This document shows, piece by piece, positions 1 through 8,257 of a stretch of 64,000 nt of DNA. The position numbers and the translations under genes are program-made. How positions within the stretch are numbered: the stretch's first letter is position 1; each line of letters opens with the position of its first letter. The notes under the pieces are model-generated. The model searched no databases, had not been told where the DNA came from, and saw only the letters and a list, made by a program, of their open reading frames with translations. This DNA is from Oscillospiraceae bacterium. GTDB lineage: Bacteria; Bacillota; Clostridia; Oscillospirales; Oscillospiraceae. The stretch lies in NCBI GenBank assembly GCA_017516065.1, contig JAFWDQ010000002.1, forward strand, positions 1 through 64,000. The letters are read 5' to 3'.

Positions 1-1118
1 AGAGAGAGCAGACCCTCAACCAGCTGCTGGTTGAGATGGACGGCTTCGCCGCCAACTCCAGCGTTGTCGTCATGGCGGCCACCAACCGACCGGACATCCT
101 GGATCCCGCCCTGCTGCGGCCCGGCCGTTTCGACCGGCAGATCACCGTGGGCCTGCCGGATATCAAGGGCCGCGAGGAGATCCTCCGGGTCCACGTGCGG
201 AAAAAGCCTCTGGCAGAGGACGTAGATCTGTCGTCTCTGGCCAAGAGCACCGCGGGCTTCTCCGGCGCCGACCTGGAAAACCTGACCAATGAGGCCGCCC
301 TGCTGGCCGCCCGGGAGGGCCGCACCTTCATCACGAACGAGGACTTCGAGGCCGCCACCATCAAGGTCATCGCCGGCCCCGAGAAGAAAAGCCGGGTCAT
401 GTCGGCCCACACGCTTCGGGTCACTGCGTACCACGAGGCGGGTCACGCGGTGGTCATCCGCCACCTGCCCACCCACGATCCAGTGCACCAGATCTCCATC
501 ATCCCCCGGGGCCAGGCCGCCGGCATGACGATCTCCCTGCCCCAGGAGGACAAGCCCTACCTGTCCCGGACGGAGATGTTTGAGCAGATCATCTCCCTTA
601 TGGGCGGCCGTGTTGCGGAGCAGATGGTGATCAGGGACATCTCCACCGGCGCCTCCAACGACATCGAGCGGGCCTCCAAGCTGGCCCGGAAGATGGTCAC
701 CGCCTACGGCATGAGCGACCGGCTGGGTCCCATCTCCTTCGAGAGCAGCAGCGACGAGGTCTTCATCGGCCGCAGCATGGGCCACACCCGGAGCTACTCC
801 GAGGAGGTCGCCTCCCTCATCGATGAGGAAGTCAAGGGCATCATCGACACGGCCTACGCCCGGTGCCGGAACATCCTGGAGCAGCATTTCGATAAGCTCA
901 CCGCCGTGGCGGAGTTCCTGCTGGAGAACGAGACCATGTCCGCAGAGGAATTCGAGGCGCTCTTTGCCGGGGAAGCCGAGCAGGCTGAGGAGCCCGCGCT
1001 CCCCGAGCCCCTGCTGAAGCTGCCTCCGGACCACGTGCCCCTGACGCCTAACGCCGTGGACCCGGGCTGCAGCTACACCGGCGGTCCCGACGACGGGAAG
1101 CCGCCCGAAAAGAAATAA
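1..1118 (+). CDS. ftsH: ATP-dependent zinc metalloprotease FtsH, 5' truncated by the window edge
   Basis: Only the C-terminal 371 residues are present; the frame opens at base 3 and the start lies upstream. FtsH is a membrane-anchored AAA+ protease that degrades misassembled membrane proteins and some regulators. Visible are the end of the AAA domain ([15 protein letters not shown], then the arginine-finger stretch RPGRFDR), the AAA lid, and the M41 peptidase domain with the zinc motif HEAGH at 432-446 and the downstream NDIERA that supplies the third zinc ligand. The C-terminus carries a proline-rich, acidic tail after the peptidase domain, which is typical in being poorly conserved. A strong terminator follows 12 bases after the stop, so ftsH ends its transcription unit. 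Confidence 0.97.
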   Translation, partial: REQTLNQLLVEMDGFAANSSVVVMAATNRPDILDPALLRPGRFDRQITVGLPDIKGREEILRVHVRKKPLAEDVDLSSLAKSTAGFSGADLENLTNEAALLAAREGRTFITNEDFEAATIKVIAGPEKKSRVMSAHTLRVTAYHEAGHAVVIRHLPTHDPVHQISIIPRGQAAGMTISLPQEDKPYLSRTEMFEQIISLMGGRVAEQMVIRDISTGASNDIERASKLARKMVTAYGMSDRLGPISFESSSDEVFIGRSMGHTRSYSEEVASLIDEEVKGIIDTAYARCRNILEQHFDKLTAVAEFLLENETMSAEEFEALFAGEAEQAEEPALPEPLLKLPPDHVPLTPNAVDPGCSYTGGPDDGKPPEKK

Positions 1119-1130
1119 GGAAGCGCAAAA

Positions 1131-1163
1131 CGGCGGTGAGCGAATGCTCGCCGCCGTTTTTTG
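1131..1163 (+). terminator. Rho-independent terminator of ftsH
   Basis: An 11-bp GC stem (cggcggtgagc / gctcgccgccg, one G-T pair) with a gaat loop is followed by a run of six T. It lies directly downstream of the ftsH stop. Confidence 0.9.
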
Positions 1164-1190
1164 TGCATCGGGATCCTTTTTCATCTTTTC

Positions 1191-1240
1191 CAAATCGAAG
1201 CCCGGCGAAGCGGGTTCGATTTGGGAAAGGAGGAGCGACG
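1191..1240. repeat. Dispersed repeat A, copy 1
   Basis: This 50-bp segment holds an imperfect palindrome (aaatcgaagcccg / cgggttcgattt) followed by ggaaaggaggagcgacg. A near-identical copy lies at 17571-17619, also beside a tRNA-Leu gene. It encodes nothing recognisable. Confidence 0.8.
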
Positions 1241-1321
1241 CATAGCCTGCCGGAAAAGGTCCGCGGGGAGACCCGCGTCAATTCGGAGCGCCGATTTTCC
1301 CCGTCGGAGACCTGGGGGATC

Positions 1322-1362
1322 CCAAACGAGACGGCACCCCAAAGGGGTGCCGTCTCGTTTGG
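1322..1362. repeat. Dispersed palindrome B, copy 1, abutting tRNA-Leu
   Basis: A perfect 19-bp inverted repeat around an aaa loop. A copy with one mismatch in 41 bases lies at 17500-17540. The last bases of this copy are the encoded CCA end of the tRNA-Leu on the minus strand, so it could act as the tRNA's processing or termination hairpin, though no T-run follows it. Confidence 0.85.
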
Positions 1363-1444
1363 TACGGGTAGTGGGACTTGAACCCACACGCCGGGTGGCA
1401 CAGGAACCTAAATCCTGCGCGTCTGCCAGTTCCGCCATACCCGC
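1360..1444 (-). tRNA. tRNA-Leu (anticodon TAG)
   Basis: Read on the minus strand, the 85-nt gene begins GCGGGTATGGCGGAA and has an acceptor stem, a D arm, an anticodon loop TTTAGGT (anticodon TAG, codon CUA), a long variable arm as expected for leucine, and a TTCAAGT T-loop. The CCA end is encoded (1360-1362). Confidence 0.96.
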
Positions 1445-1453
1445 ATATACCAC

Positions 1454-1483
1454 GTTTGCGGCTTTCCGACGAAAGCCGCAAAC
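1454..1483 (-). terminator. Hairpin downstream of cysK
   Basis: A perfect 13-bp inverted repeat (gtttgcggctttc / gaaagccgcaaac) with a 4-base loop sits 15 bases past the cysK stop and just upstream of tRNA-Leu. There is no clear T-run, so termination is inferred from position. Confidence 0.6.
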
Positions 1484-1497
1484 ATACGATCTCTATA

Positions 1498-2439
1498 TCA
1501 GTCCAGCCGTGTGGTGAACAGCGGTGTGCTGAAGTACCGCTCGGCGGTGTCCGGCAGGATGGTGACCACGGTCTTGCCGGGGCCCAGCTTCTCCGCCAGC
1601 TTCAGGGCTGCCGCCACGTTTGTGCCGCTGGAGATGCCGCACATGAGGCCCTCCAGCCGGGCCAGATCCTGGGCGGTGCGGATGGCCTCCTCGTCGGTGA
1701 CCACGTAGACGTGGTCGTAGATCTCCAGATTCAGATTGTCGGGGATCAGACCGTCGCCGATGCCCATCTGAAGATGGGTGCCGATGGTGCCGCCGGCCAG
1801 GATCGCCGCGTTCTGAGGCTCCACAGCCCAGATCTCCATCTGCGGATTCAGGGCCTTCAGGGTCTCGCCGATGCCGGAGAGAGTGCCGCCGGTGCCTACG
1901 CCGGAGCAAAAGCCGTCGATGGGACCCGCCACCTGCTCCAAAATCTCCAGAGCGGTATGGTGCTTGTGGACCAGCGGGTTGTTGGGATTGGAAAACTGCT
2001 CCGGGATGTAGACATTGGGCAGGTCCTTCTCCATCTGCCGGGCGGTGGCCAGGCACTGGGCGATGCAGTCGCCGATGTTGCCGTCGTCGTGGATCAGTAC
2101 CACGGTGGCGCCGTAATGCTCCACCAGCTTGCGCCGCTCCTCACTGACGGAGTCCGGCATGATGATCACCGTCTTATAGCCCCGGACCGCGCCCACAAGG
2201 GCCAGCCCGATGCCCTGATTGCCGCTGGTGGGCTCCACGATCGTGGTGACGGCCGGGTCGATCAGTCCGTCCCGCTCGGCGGCCTGGATCATGTTCAGCG
2301 CCGTCCGGGTCTTGATGGACCCGCCTACGTTCAGCCCCTCATACTTCACCAGTACTCTGGCATGATTCGGATCGGCCATGCGGGAGAGCCGGATCATCGG
2401 CGTGCCTCCCACTGCCTCCAGAATATTGTTATAAATCAT
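1498..2439 (-). CDS. cysK: Cysteine synthase (O-acetylserine sulfhydrylase family)
   Basis: This 313-residue, cytoplasmic PLP enzyme of fold type II would join O-acetylserine and sulfide to make cysteine. The PLP lysine lies in GGSIKTR near the N-terminus, the substrate loop is EPTSGNQG (the family norm is SGNTG), and the phosphate-binding loop is GVGTGGTLSG. The start at 2439 is preferred over an in-frame upstream codon at 2559, because a promoter at 2506-2534 lies between them and a GGGGG ribosome binding site precedes 2439. The SIKTR and SGNQG variants put it in the clostridial branch, so a cystathionine-type or other beta-substitution activity cannot be excluded. Confidence 0.9.
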   Translation of the reverse strand: MIYNNILEAVGGTPMIRLSRMADPNHARVLVKYEGLNVGGSIKTRTALNMIQAAERDGLIDPAVTTIVEPTSGNQGIGLALVGAVRGYKTVIIMPDSVSEERRKLVEHYGATVVLIHDDGNIGDCIAQCLATARQMEKDLPNVYIPEQFSNPNNPLVHKHHTALEILEQVAGPIDGFCSGVGTGGTLSGIGETLKALNPQMEIWAVEPQNAAILAGGTIGTHLQMGIGDGLIPDNLNLEIYDHVYVVTDEEAIRTAQDLARLEGLMCGISSGTNVAAALKLAEKLGPGKTVVTILPDTAERYFSTPLFTTRLD

Positions 2440-2505
2440 CGGTGTTCCCCCAAAGCGCTCTCTGCTCTGCCGCCGCAGGCCTTTGCCCCGGCGGCGTGCC
2501 ATTCC

Positions 2506-2534
2506 AGTATAGCGTCTGCCCGGGAAAAAGTCAA
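2506..2534 (-). promoter_or_regulatory. Sigma-A-type promoter of cysK
   Basis: On the minus strand TTGACT (2529-2534) and TATACT (2506-2511) are separated by 17 bp, about 67 bases before the cysK start codon. Confidence 0.8.
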
Positions 2535-2687
2535 TTCCATTCTCCCTTTTTGCAGACAATCCCGGCTTTCATCGGCGCATTCTCGTGCCGGCACGCGTCG
2601 GGGGTATGGGCGCTCAGCCCCTACGCCCCGCCGCCGGCCTGTGAGAAGGGTCGGAAAAGCCGGGATGACATTTATATGAGAGCTTCG

Positions 2688-3620
2688 TCAGCTCCTGTGG
2701 ATCAGGCAGTCGATCCCCGCGTCGTCAAACAGCTTCTGCACCTTGTTCAGAAGTTCCTCGGACGGACGCTCCAGATCCTTGAGCTCATATTCACGATGCG
2801 TCATGAGATACTTGCCGGAACCGAAATTGTGATAGGGCATGATCTCAATGCTGGTGTACTTGATCTTGTTCAGCTCCACGAGCTTGTCCCGCATGGCGAG
2901 AAGGTTCTCCTCGGTGTCGTTGACCGTGGGGATCAGGGGCCACCGAATAATCACGCGCTGCTCGGACTGCATGGCGATATCGAGATTCTTGAGGATCGGC
3001 ACATTGGAGCAGCCGGTCCACTTCTTGTGCACCTCGTCGTTGAGAGACTTCAGATCGAACAGGAAGATGTCCGTGTAGGGCACGACCTTTCTGAACTGGG
3101 CCTCAGAGGCAAAGCCGCACGTCTCGATACAGGTGTTGATATCGGCTTCCTTGCACTTTTTCAGCAGAGCCGCCGCGAAATCCGCCTGCATCGTCACCTC
3201 GCCGCCGGAGATCGTCAGACCGCCGCCGGTGAGATTATAGTAGACCCGATCCTTCGCCACGGTCTCAAAGAGCTCGTCCACGGTTGCGGTGTAGCCATAG
3301 CAGCTGAGCGCCTTGTAGATACAGCCGTCGACACAGATCTTACAGACGTCGCACTTGGAACGGTCGATCATCAGCTTCTTGTCAACGTCCGGCGTCATGG
3401 TGATCGCCTTCTGGGGACAGTTGGCCGCGCACTTGCCGCAGGCCTTGCAGGCCGTATAGTGATGGCCGATCTCCGGTTCGATCTGCTGGGACTCCGGGTT
3501 GGCGCACCATACGCAGCGCAGAGGACAGCCCTTCAGAAAGACGATCGTCCGGATGCCGGGACCGTCGTCGATGCTGAATCTCTGGATATCAAATACAACA
3601 CCAGTGTTGGAATTGGACAT
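2688..3620 (-). CDS. Glycyl radical enzyme activating protein (radical SAM)
   Basis: This 310-residue enzyme would use S-adenosylmethionine to place the glycyl radical on its partner encoded upstream (3798-6362). The radical-SAM cluster motif is CPLRCVWC (C32, C36, C39). Two ferredoxin-type four-cysteine clusters follow (around residues 55-75 and 87-107), an insert found in activases of dehydratase, decarboxylase and arylsuccinate-type glycyl radical enzymes but absent from the short PflA. A clear ribosome binding site (AAGGAGGGTC) precedes the ATG. It is the second gene of the pair, separated by 177 bases that contain a terminator-like hairpin. Confidence 0.93.
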   Translation of the reverse strand: MSNSNTGVVFDIQRFSIDDGPGIRTIVFLKGCPLRCVWCANPESQQIEPEIGHHYTACKACGKCAANCPQKAITMTPDVDKKLMIDRSKCDVCKICVDGCIYKALSCYGYTATVDELFETVAKDRVYYNLTGGGLTISGGEVTMQADFAAALLKKCKEADINTCIETCGFASEAQFRKVVPYTDIFLFDLKSLNDEVHKKWTGCSNVPILKNLDIAMQSEQRVIIRWPLIPTVNDTEENLLAMRDKLVELNKIKYTSIEIMPYHNFGSGKYLMTHREYELKDLERPSEELLNKVQKLFDDAGIDCLIHRS

Positions 3621-3666
3621 AAACCACGACCCTCCTTAAAAGTGGAATATGCGTAAAATGACAGGT

Positions 3667-3706
3667 AAAAAGGGGGGCAAACTCAAGATGAATTTGCCCC
3701 CCTTTA
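3667..3706 (-). terminator. Intercistronic terminator between the glycyl radical enzyme and its activase
   Basis: On the minus strand a 13-bp stem (aaaggggggcaaa / tttgcccccc) with an 11-base loop is followed by TTTTTA. It lies between the enzyme stop and the activase start, so the activase is probably expressed by read-through. Confidence 0.85.
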
Positions 3707-3797
3707 CGCGAGTTGTCATGTAAAGCGAAACAGGGCTACCGATCGGTCAGATGGATAGTCTGTCCGCTCCCTTCCATTGCCTGTAGTTAAACGTTAA

Positions 3798-6362
3798 TTA
3801 CAGGGTGTGGCCGGTTCTGTTGATGATCTCATCCTGCAGCTCGAAGGGAAGATCGACGAAGTTGGCGCTGTAGCCACCGACGCGGACCAGCAGATCCCGA
3901 TGCTTGTCGGGGTTGTGTCTGGCATCGATCAGCTCTTCCTGGTCGTGGATGTTGATCTGGATGTGGAAGCCGCCCTCGGCGATGTACGCACGGATCAGAG
4001 CGACGATGTTCATCAGCTTCTCCTCGGAGTTCAGAACCTGGCTGTTCAGCTTGACGTTCAGAACGTTGCCCATGTAGACGGAGCTGTCGAACTTGGAGGC
4101 GCTGTTCAGCAGAGCGGTCGGGCCGCAGCAGTCGCCGCCGGCCATCGCGGAAACGCCACCGTCGTTGATCGGGGTGCCGGCCTTGTGGCCACCGGGCATG
4201 GCGCCCAGGGTGCGGCCGAAGTACAGGTGAGCGGAAGCGGCGCCCTTGAACAGCAGGGGCTTGGTGCCGGTGATGGGATCCGGACGCTTCTGCAGGATCT
4301 TGGTGGTGTTGTCAGCAACGCGCTTGAAGATGGAGTCGACATACTCGTCGTCGTTGCCGTACTTGGGAGCATGCAGGCAAGCCTGATAGATCTCCTCGTA
4401 GCCTTCCCAGTTGGCCAGCAGGGCATCCAGGACCTGCTGAGCGGTGAACTGCTTGTCGTCGAAGACAACCTTCTTCACGCCGGCCAGAGCATCGGCGATG
4501 TCGGTGGTGCCGCGCTCGCCGACCCACATGGAGGTCAGGACGGGATACGGAGTGCCGCCGCAGGTCGGGTTGACGCCGTACTCAATGGCGGAGTCATAGT
4601 ACATAACGCAGTTCAGCGGGCTCATCAGAGGATGGGTCATCTCGATGCTGTGACGGATCTCATAGTCACGGGTCAGCTGCTCGGCAGCCCAGTCAGCCTG
4701 CTTGTAGTAAGCCTCTTCCAGCTCTTCCGCGCTCTTCATGTCCACGAACTTGCCGGTGTGGGGGCCAAGCTGCTTCTTGTAGACGGGATCATAACCGTCA
4801 TGGATGGCCAGCTCCAGGCACTTGATCAGGTTGACGGTCTTGAAGCCGCCGATGTGCTGGCCGATGTTCAGGTGATAGCCCAGGCAGCCAGAGGTCTGCC
4901 AGTCAGTGGCATAGGACAGGGGGATGCCGTACTCCAGCCACTTCTCGGTGCCGATCCGGTCATTCAGGAAGGCCGGGCAGCCGCCCTTGTGCTCCATGTT
5001 GGCCTTGACAGCGAACTTCAGGAAGTCGTTGTCCATCTTCTCATGGACGCGGATGTAGATGGTGGGCTCGGAGAACTTCATGTTGGCCATGGCGCGCAGG
5101 ATGATGCAGCTCATCTCGTTGGTGCAGTCATTGCCGTCCTCGTCCATGCCGCAGATGGTGATGTCGGGGAGCAGGGTGCCCTGAGAGTGACGCATCTCGG
5201 GAGTCTCGGGATCCCAGGACTCGACCTCACGGGTCTTGATCAGGAAAGCGCCGAACAGCTCAACGGCGAACTCGGGGGTGATCCGGCCGGCTTCCTTGTC
5301 GGCGGCATAGTACTTGTACAGATCCAGGTCCATACGGTTCAGAGCCGTCTCCTTACGCATGGTCTTCTCCTTCTGAGAAGCAGCGTGCATGAAGCGGACA
5401 GCCTGGAGGGCTTCCCAGAAGTCACGGGGAGGATTCTCGGGGACCCAGCGGCAGTTGGAGGCGATCTTCTCGAGCTCAGCCTTGCGCTCCGGACGGGTCT
5501 CTTCCTTCGCCATCTTCTCGGCCAGATCAGCATAGCGGTTGGCCCAGCGGATGATGGCTTCGCAGTTGAGGATCATGCCCTCGAGCATCAGCTTCTTGTC
5601 CAGCGGGGTGACCTTGCCCATCAGGCTGTCGGGATACTTGTTCATGTAGCCGCCGTACTTGTTCATGCGGTCCAGCTCCTGCTGGCACAGCTGAATGACC
5701 TTCTTCAGGCCGATAGCGGCGGGCTCGAAACGATAAGAGGAACGGCCGCGGCCGATCTTCTCGGGCATCAGGCGGCCCCAGATGCTCTCTTCGGGGGTGG
5801 CGCGGAAGGGGATGCCTTCGATGACCATGGAGCGGTCCATCATCAGGTCCATGTGGCCCTCGCCCAGCTCATGGATCAGAGCGGCGTTGACAGCGTCATC
5901 CTCGGGCTTGGGAGCGAACTGGATCCAATACTCGGCGTCCTTGCGCAGGGTTTCCATGGTCTCGGGGGTGCAGATAGCGGAGGAGGTCTCACTATACTTA
6001 CGGTCGAACGCGCCCTTGGCGATGTTGTTCAGAACGCCCTGGGGGCACTCAGCGGTGAAGATGTCAGCGCCGCGGACCTTGTCGTTCATCTGACCAACGA
6101 TCAGCTCGCCGTCCCGGATCAGCAGCTTGGTGTTGTCCAGGATCTCAGCAGAACCCTCGGCGAATCTGTAGTGGATGGGGAGGCCGGGATGTCTGTTGTA
6201 GCCCTTGGTGAAGGACACGGAGTCGTCAGCGACGATCTCGACGGGGGCATCCTCCCACTCTTTTCTCAGCTTCGCCAGACGCTCGGTGGTCGTGGCAGCC
6301 CAGATGCGATCATAATCGATGGGCTTCTTCGGGAAAGCTTTCTTTGCGGGTAACTGTGCCAT
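3798..6362 (-). CDS. Glycyl radical enzyme of unassigned substrate
   Basis: This 854-residue, oxygen-sensitive cytoplasmic enzyme needs the adjacent activase. The C-terminal radical motif is RVGGYS with Gly830, and the thiyl cysteine is Cys493 in TSGCLGYH. Dehydratase and decarboxylase classes (choline lyase, diol and hydroxyproline dehydratase, hydroxyphenylacetate decarboxylase) have Glu two residues after this Cys; here it is Gly495. From memory, Cys493 and Gly830 nearly match the numbering of benzylsuccinate synthase alpha subunit (Cys493/Gly829), and length fits (about 860), but no small BSS-type subunits are encoded nearby. The region DDKQFT...APKYGNDD resembles hydroxyphenylacetate-decarboxylase-like proteins. 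The start has an AGGAGG site and a promoter upstream. Family certain; substrate unknown. Confidence 0.93.
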   Translation of the reverse strand: MAQLPAKKAFPKKPIDYDRIWAATTTERLAKLRKEWEDAPVEIVADDSVSFTKGYNRHPGLPIHYRFAEGSAEILDNTKLLIRDGELIVGQMNDKVRGADIFTAECPQGVLNNIAKGAFDRKYSETSSAICTPETMETLRKDAEYWIQFAPKPEDDAVNAALIHELGEGHMDLMMDRSMVIEGIPFRATPEESIWGRLMPEKIGRGRSSYRFEPAAIGLKKVIQLCQQELDRMNKYGGYMNKYPDSLMGKVTPLDKKLMLEGMILNCEAIIRWANRYADLAEKMAKEETRPERKAELEKIASNCRWVPENPPRDFWEALQAVRFMHAASQKEKTMRKETALNRMDLDLYKYYAADKEAGRITPEFAVELFGAFLIKTREVESWDPETPEMRHSQGTLLPDITICGMDEDGNDCTNEMSCIILRAMANMKFSEPTIYIRVHEKMDNDFLKFAVKANMEHKGGCPAFLNDRIGTEKWLEYGIPLSYATDWQTSGCLGYHLNIGQHIGGFKTVNLIKCLELAIHDGYDPVYKKQLGPHTGKFVDMKSAEELEEAYYKQADWAAEQLTRDYEIRHSIEMTHPLMSPLNCVMYYDSAIEYGVNPTCGGTPYPVLTSMWVGERGTTDIADALAGVKKVVFDDKQFTAQQVLDALLANWEGYEEIYQACLHAPKYGNDDEYVDSIFKRVADNTTKILQKRPDPITGTKPLLFKGAASAHLYFGRTLGAMPGGHKAGTPINDGGVSAMAGGDCCGPTALLNSASKFDSSVYMGNVLNVKLNSQVLNSEEKLMNIVALIRAYIAEGGFHIQINIHDQEELIDARHNPDKHRDLLVRVGGYSANFVDLPFELQDEIINRTGHTL

Positions 6363-6446
6363 GTTTCTTCCTCCTAGTTTAATAATAATGGATTTCGCAA
6401 TGAACCATTTTAATGGATAACGTTAGCAAATGGTTTTGCTGTGTAT

Positions 6447-6475
6447 ATTATAGTGCATTACTCAAGATTTGTCGA
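6447..6475 (-). promoter_or_regulatory. Promoter of the glycyl radical enzyme operon
   Basis: On the minus strand TCGACA (6470-6475) and TATAAT (6447-6452) are 17 bp apart, 85 bases before the start codon. Confidence 0.75.
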
Positions 6476-6733
6476 GGGGAAATCCGCCCCCACCTTTATT
6501 TTTGTAACATTTAATAAAGAAGTCGTGGAACAACCCCTGTTTCCTTGAAGAAAATGATACTCAGTTGCTTATATGTCGCATGTGACATGTTCCAAAATGG
6601 AGGGGGCGGGCACGCCTTCCGGGGGGGCTCCGTTCTCTTTTTCGTGCCGGGATCTCCACCCTCCGGTCCGGCGCCTTTCCGGCACGGTCGGGGCGCGGAA
6701 ATAATTTTCTTCCCGCGATTTATCATTCAGCTC
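6476..6733. other. Divergent intergenic region with a palindrome
   Basis: No gene is supported between the two divergent promoters. A palindrome ATGTC-6-GACAT at 6573-6588 lies about 100 bases upstream of the glycyl radical enzyme promoter and could be an operator. The rest is an A/T-rich part followed by a GC-rich block. Confidence 0.5.
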
Positions 6734-6762
6734 TTGCATATACGTTTTTGATTAGGTATAAT
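6734..6762 (+). promoter_or_regulatory. Promoter of the murC operon
   Basis: TTGCAT (6734-6739) and TATAAT (6757-6762) are spaced by 17 bp, 68 bases before the murC ATG. Confidence 0.8.
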
Positions 6763-6830
6763 TATAGGTCAGATAAAAGAATTCTAAAATATTAGAGGGA
6801 TCATCCCTCGGATCATAAAGGAGGCGCGCT

Positions 6831-8213
6831 ATGTCGCTGCCTGATATCCATGATTATCTGAAACCCGGCCTCCACGCCCATCTGCTGGGCATCGGCGGCG
6901 TGTCCATGTGTCCCCTGGCCCAGGTGCTCCAGCGGTCCGGTATGACCGTCTCCGGCTCCGATATCCAGGAGAGCAGCGCCGTGAGGCTGCTGCGAAGCTG
7001 CGGCATCGAGGTCTTCCTGGGCCATCACGCCGAAAACGTCCGGGGTGCGGATCTGCTCATCCGTACCGCCGCCGTCCGTGATGACAACCGGGAGATCGTC
7101 GCTGCCCGTGAGCAGGGCATTCCCGTCTTTGAGCGGGCCCAGGCCTGGGGCTGTCTGATGCGGTCCTACCGCAACGCCGTTTGCATCTCCGGCACCCACG
7201 GCAAGACCACCACCACCTCCATGATCACCCACATCGCCATGGCGGCGGAGAGCGATCCCACCGTCATGATCGGCGGCACCCTGCCCCTGCTGGGGGCCGG
7301 CTTCCGGGTGGGCCACGGCGACACCGTCATTTTGGAGGCCTGCGAGTACCGCGACTCCTTCCTCAGCTTCTTCCCCACCATTTCCGTGCTGCTGAACGTG
7401 GAGGAGGATCACCTGGACTACTTTGAAAATCTGGATCACCTCAAGCGCTCTTTCCGGGCCTTTGCGGAGCTGACCGCGCCTGACGGCACCATCGTGGCCA
7501 ACGCCGACGACGACGGCGTCACCGGCGCGCTGGAGGGGATCGAACGGCCCGTGCTGACTTTCGGCTTTGACCGGCCCGCCCGGGTCCGGGGCGAAAACCT
7601 CACCTTCTCCAGAGGGCGTCCCTCCTTCGACGTGACGGTGGACGGGGCCCCTTACGCCCATATCGTCCTGCATATTCCCGGCCGCCACAACGCCTGCAAC
7701 GCGCTGGCCGCCTCCGCCGCCGCCTATGCCCTTGGCCTGGACGGCGCCGTGGTGGAGCGGGGCCTGGCAAATTTCGTGGGCGCGGAGCGCCGGTTCCAGT
7801 TCAAGGGCACGTACAACGGCGCCGACGTCTACGACGACTACGCCCACCATCCCAGCGAGCTGCGGGCCCTGCTGACCATGGCGGAGAGCCTGGGCTATCG
7901 GCGCATCATCTGCGCCTTCCAGCCCCACACCTACACCAGGACCAAGGCCCTGTTTGCGGATTTCGTCCGGGAGCTTCGGCGGCCCGATATCACCCTGCTG
8001 GCGGAGATCTACGCCGCCCGGGAAAAGAATGAGATCGGCATCTACTCCTCCGATCTGGCCGACCAGATCCCCGGCGCCATGGCCTTCCCCTCCCTGCTGG
8101 AGCTGACGGAGGCCCTGCAGGAGCTGGCGTCCCCCGGCGACCTGATCCTTACGGTGGGCGCAGGCGACATCTACACCGCCGGCGAGGCTCTGGTGGCCTC
8201 CGCCAGCCGGTGA
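6831..8213 (+). CDS. murC: UDP-N-acetylmuramate--L-alanine ligase
   Basis: MurC adds L-alanine to UDP-MurNAc in the cytoplasm, the first step of the peptidoglycan peptide. At 460 residues it has the normal length. The nucleotide-sugar loop GIGGVSM lies at 20-26, the ATP P-loop GTHGKTTTTS at 121-130, and the Mur-ligase C-terminal signature DYAHHPSEL is present. The ATG is preceded by AAAGGAGG. murI follows after 44 bases, so this unit couples two early peptidoglycan steps. Confidence 0.97.
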   Translation: MSLPDIHDYLKPGLHAHLLGIGGVSMCPLAQVLQRSGMTVSGSDIQESSAVRLLRSCGIEVFLGHHAENVRGADLLIRTAAVRDDNREIVAAREQGIPVFERAQAWGCLMRSYRNAVCISGTHGKTTTTSMITHIAMAAESDPTVMIGGTLPLLGAGFRVGHGDTVILEACEYRDSFLSFFPTISVLLNVEEDHLDYFENLDHLKRSFRAFAELTAPDGTIVANADDDGVTGALEGIERPVLTFGFDRPARVRGENLTFSRGRPSFDVTVDGAPYAHIVLHIPGRHNACNALAASAAAYALGLDGAVVERGLANFVGAERRFQFKGTYNGADVYDDYAHHPSELRALLTMAESLGYRRIICAFQPHTYTRTKALFADFVRELRRPDITLLAEIYAAREKNEIGIYSSDLADQIPGAMAFPSLLELTEALQELASPGDLILTVGAGDIYTAGEALVASASR

Positions 8214-8257
8214 CGTGACCGCCCGGTATGGAATCAACAGAAAGGGAGTGCCCCGCT

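Noticed and set aside
2559..2667. Long-range inverted repeat atcccggcttt / aaagccgggat near the cysK promoter
   Set aside because: The arms are about 85 bases apart, without terminator features, and might be chance in GC-rich DNA.
2442..3656. Open frame antisense to the activase
   Set aside because: It is a shadow of the radical-SAM gene, whose three cysteine clusters lie on the other strand.
3807..6353. Long open frame (about 850 codons) antisense to the glycyl radical enzyme
   Set aside because: It mirrors a GC-rich, strongly conserved gene, has no ribosome binding site and shows no family resemblance; codon bias of the real gene explains it.
6447..6466. TTGAGT as -35 for the glycyl radical operon
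   Set aside because: It lies only 7 bases from the -10; TCGACA at 17 bases is used instead.
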